DNA of 64,000 nt from Bradyrhizobium sp. CCBAU 051011. GTDB taxonomy: Bacteria > Pseudomonadota > Alphaproteobacteria > Rhizobiales > Xanthobacteraceae. Of this stretch, positions 63,219-64,000 are shown piece after piece (positions within the stretch are counted from its first letter, which is position 1; each line of letters begins with the position of its first letter). The notes below the pieces were generated by a model, which was not told the origin of the DNA, did not search any database, and saw only the letters and a list, made by a program, of their open reading frames with translations. The stretch covers positions 6,862,501 to 6,926,500 of the forward strand of contig NZ_CP022222.1 in NCBI RefSeq assembly GCF_009930815.1. Direction: 5' to 3'. Both the position numbers and the translations under genes were made by a program.

Positions 63219-64000
63219 ATGCCATCTTCACGCACTATTTCCGCCAACGGGCTGGACTTCTTTATTGTTGAACAGGGTCAGGGTCCGCTGGTGCTGCTCT
63301 GCCATGGCTGGCCCGAACTGTCCCACTCCTGGCGGCACCAGATCCCCGCCATTGCCGAAGCCGGTTTCCACGTCGTCGCTCCCGACATGCGTGGGTTCGG
63401 GCGGACCAGCGCGCCGGCCGATGTCGGCGCCTACACCATCTTCCACAATGTCGGCGACATGGTCGCGCTGGTGGCGGCGCTCGGCGAAAAGCAGGCGGTC
63501 ATTGTCGGCCATGACTGGGGCGCGCCAGTCGCCTGGCACGCGGCGATGTTCCGGCCCGATATCTTCACCGGGGTCGCCGGCTTAAGCGTTCCGCCACCCT
63601 CCCGCGGGCGCGGCCTGCCGCTCGAGACGCTCAGGCAGAACGGCATCACCAATTTCTACTGGCAGTATTTTCAGGCTCCCGGCGTGGCGGAGGCCGAGTT
63701 CGAGCGCGACGTCGCGGCGACGATGCGAATCGTGCTGGCCGGGCGCGGGCTCTCCGATCCGGCGGCCCATCAGTTCGTGCAGGAGGGCAAGGGCTTCCTC
63801 GGCGATACCGACCCGAATCGACCGTTGCCGAACTGGCTGACCGAGGCCGACCTCGCCTATTTCGCGGCCGTCTATCAAGAGTCCGGCTTTCGTGGCGGGC
63901 TGAACTGGTATCGCAACATCGACCGCAATTGGGAACTGACGGCACCCTGGCAGGGCGCGCAAATCCACCAGCCCTCGCTGTTCATCGCGGGATCGAAAGA
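63219..64000 (+). CDS. Alpha/beta hydrolase, epoxide hydrolase-like (5' part)
   Basis: The first 260 residues of a gene that runs past the window end. After ISANGLDFFIVEQGQGPLVL comes the oxyanion motif CHGWPELSHSWRHQIPAIAE, then VVAPDMRGFGRTSAP and the nucleophile elbow GHDWGAPVAWHAAM with Asp as nucleophile. These fit soluble epoxide hydrolases or haloalkane dehalogenase relatives, and epoxide hydrolase fits best with GWPE and DMRGFGRTSAP. The catalytic His, expected near the C-terminus, is outside the window, and the lid Tyr residues cannot be fixed. It is divergent from dacC; the 164-base gap shows no clear operator. Confidence 0.9.
   Translation, partial: MPSSRTISANGLDFFIVEQGQGPLVLLCHGWPELSHSWRHQIPAIAEAGFHVVAPDMRGFGRTSAPADVGAYTIFHNVGDMVALVAALGEKQAVIVGHDWGAPVAWHAAMFRPDIFTGVAGLSVPPPSRGRGLPLETLRQNGITNFYWQYFQAPGVAEAEFERDVAATMRIVLAGRGLSDPAAHQFVQEGKGFLGDTDPNRPLPNWLTEADLAYFAAVYQESGFRGGLNWYRNIDRNWELTAPWQGAQIHQPSLFIAGSK

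Overview
The window reads as chromosomal DNA of an alphaproteobacterium very close to Bradyrhizobium. This is inferred from several things: high GC, conserved Rhizobiales gene orders (isoaspartyl methyltransferase-like/tolC/popZ/valS; dusB-ntrB-ntrC-ntrY-ntrX-hfq-hflX-mazG; dacC-tmk-holB-metG-tatD), a fused ispDF, FixK-type TTGA-N6-TCAA sites, and a dispersed palindromic repeat with CGTCATTGCGAGC ends.

Left part (1-10.5 kb). A partial membrane protein is followed by a PEP-CTERM secreted protein and a gene-poor 2 kb stretch with a few small reading frames, ending at a tRNA-Asn(GUU). Then comes the conserved block of methyltransferase-like gene, tolC-type outer membrane channel, PopZ-like polar organiser and valS.

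Accessory patch (10.6-17.5 kb). It holds a VOC protein, an RTX/type I secretion glycoside hydrolase whose 5' end is frameshifted, a broken C-terminal remnant of a 3-methyladenine glycosylase, a Tat-exported vanadium haloperoxidase-like protein with altered active-site residues and a FixK-type box upstream, small secreted or membrane proteins, and several palindromic elements. An intact copy of the glycosylase gene stands at the right edge.

Core metabolism and regulation (17.5-42 kb). lipA, a P-loop kinase-like gene and a CoQ10/RatA-type START protein are followed by a GntR/FCD regulator divergent from a 3-hydroxyisobutyrate dehydrogenase-like gene, a thiamine diphosphate enzyme, cinA and ispDF. 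The nitrogen regulation cluster dusB-ntrBC-ntrYX leads into hfq and hflX, with mazG convergent. A hybrid histidine kinase is transcribed just ahead of a receiver-GGDEF diguanylate cyclase. queC follows.

Right part (42-64 kb). It has a cobalt-type nitrile hydratase operon (alpha, beta, accessory) and a crotonase. Next is a Cache-containing class III nucleotide cyclase translationally coupled to an orphan UrtA-like binding protein, with a FixK-type box upstream. An M24 peptidase is divergent from a TRAP transporter with a fused permease, followed by an acyl-CoA synthetase and a DUF2199 protein. A NIPSNAP-like protein precedes the cell-envelope/replication/translation operon dacC-tmk-holB-metG-tatD-MBL hydrolase. 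Its MetRS carries a histone H1-like lysine/alanine-rich N-terminal extension. The window ends inside an alpha/beta hydrolase.

The most interesting leads are the cyclase/binding-protein pair under a possible oxygen-responsive box, the haloperoxidase-like protein lacking the usual Ser/His pair, the MetRS extension, and the two gene-tail remnants that mark past rearrangements. All assignments come from reading motifs and gene order; no database search was run.
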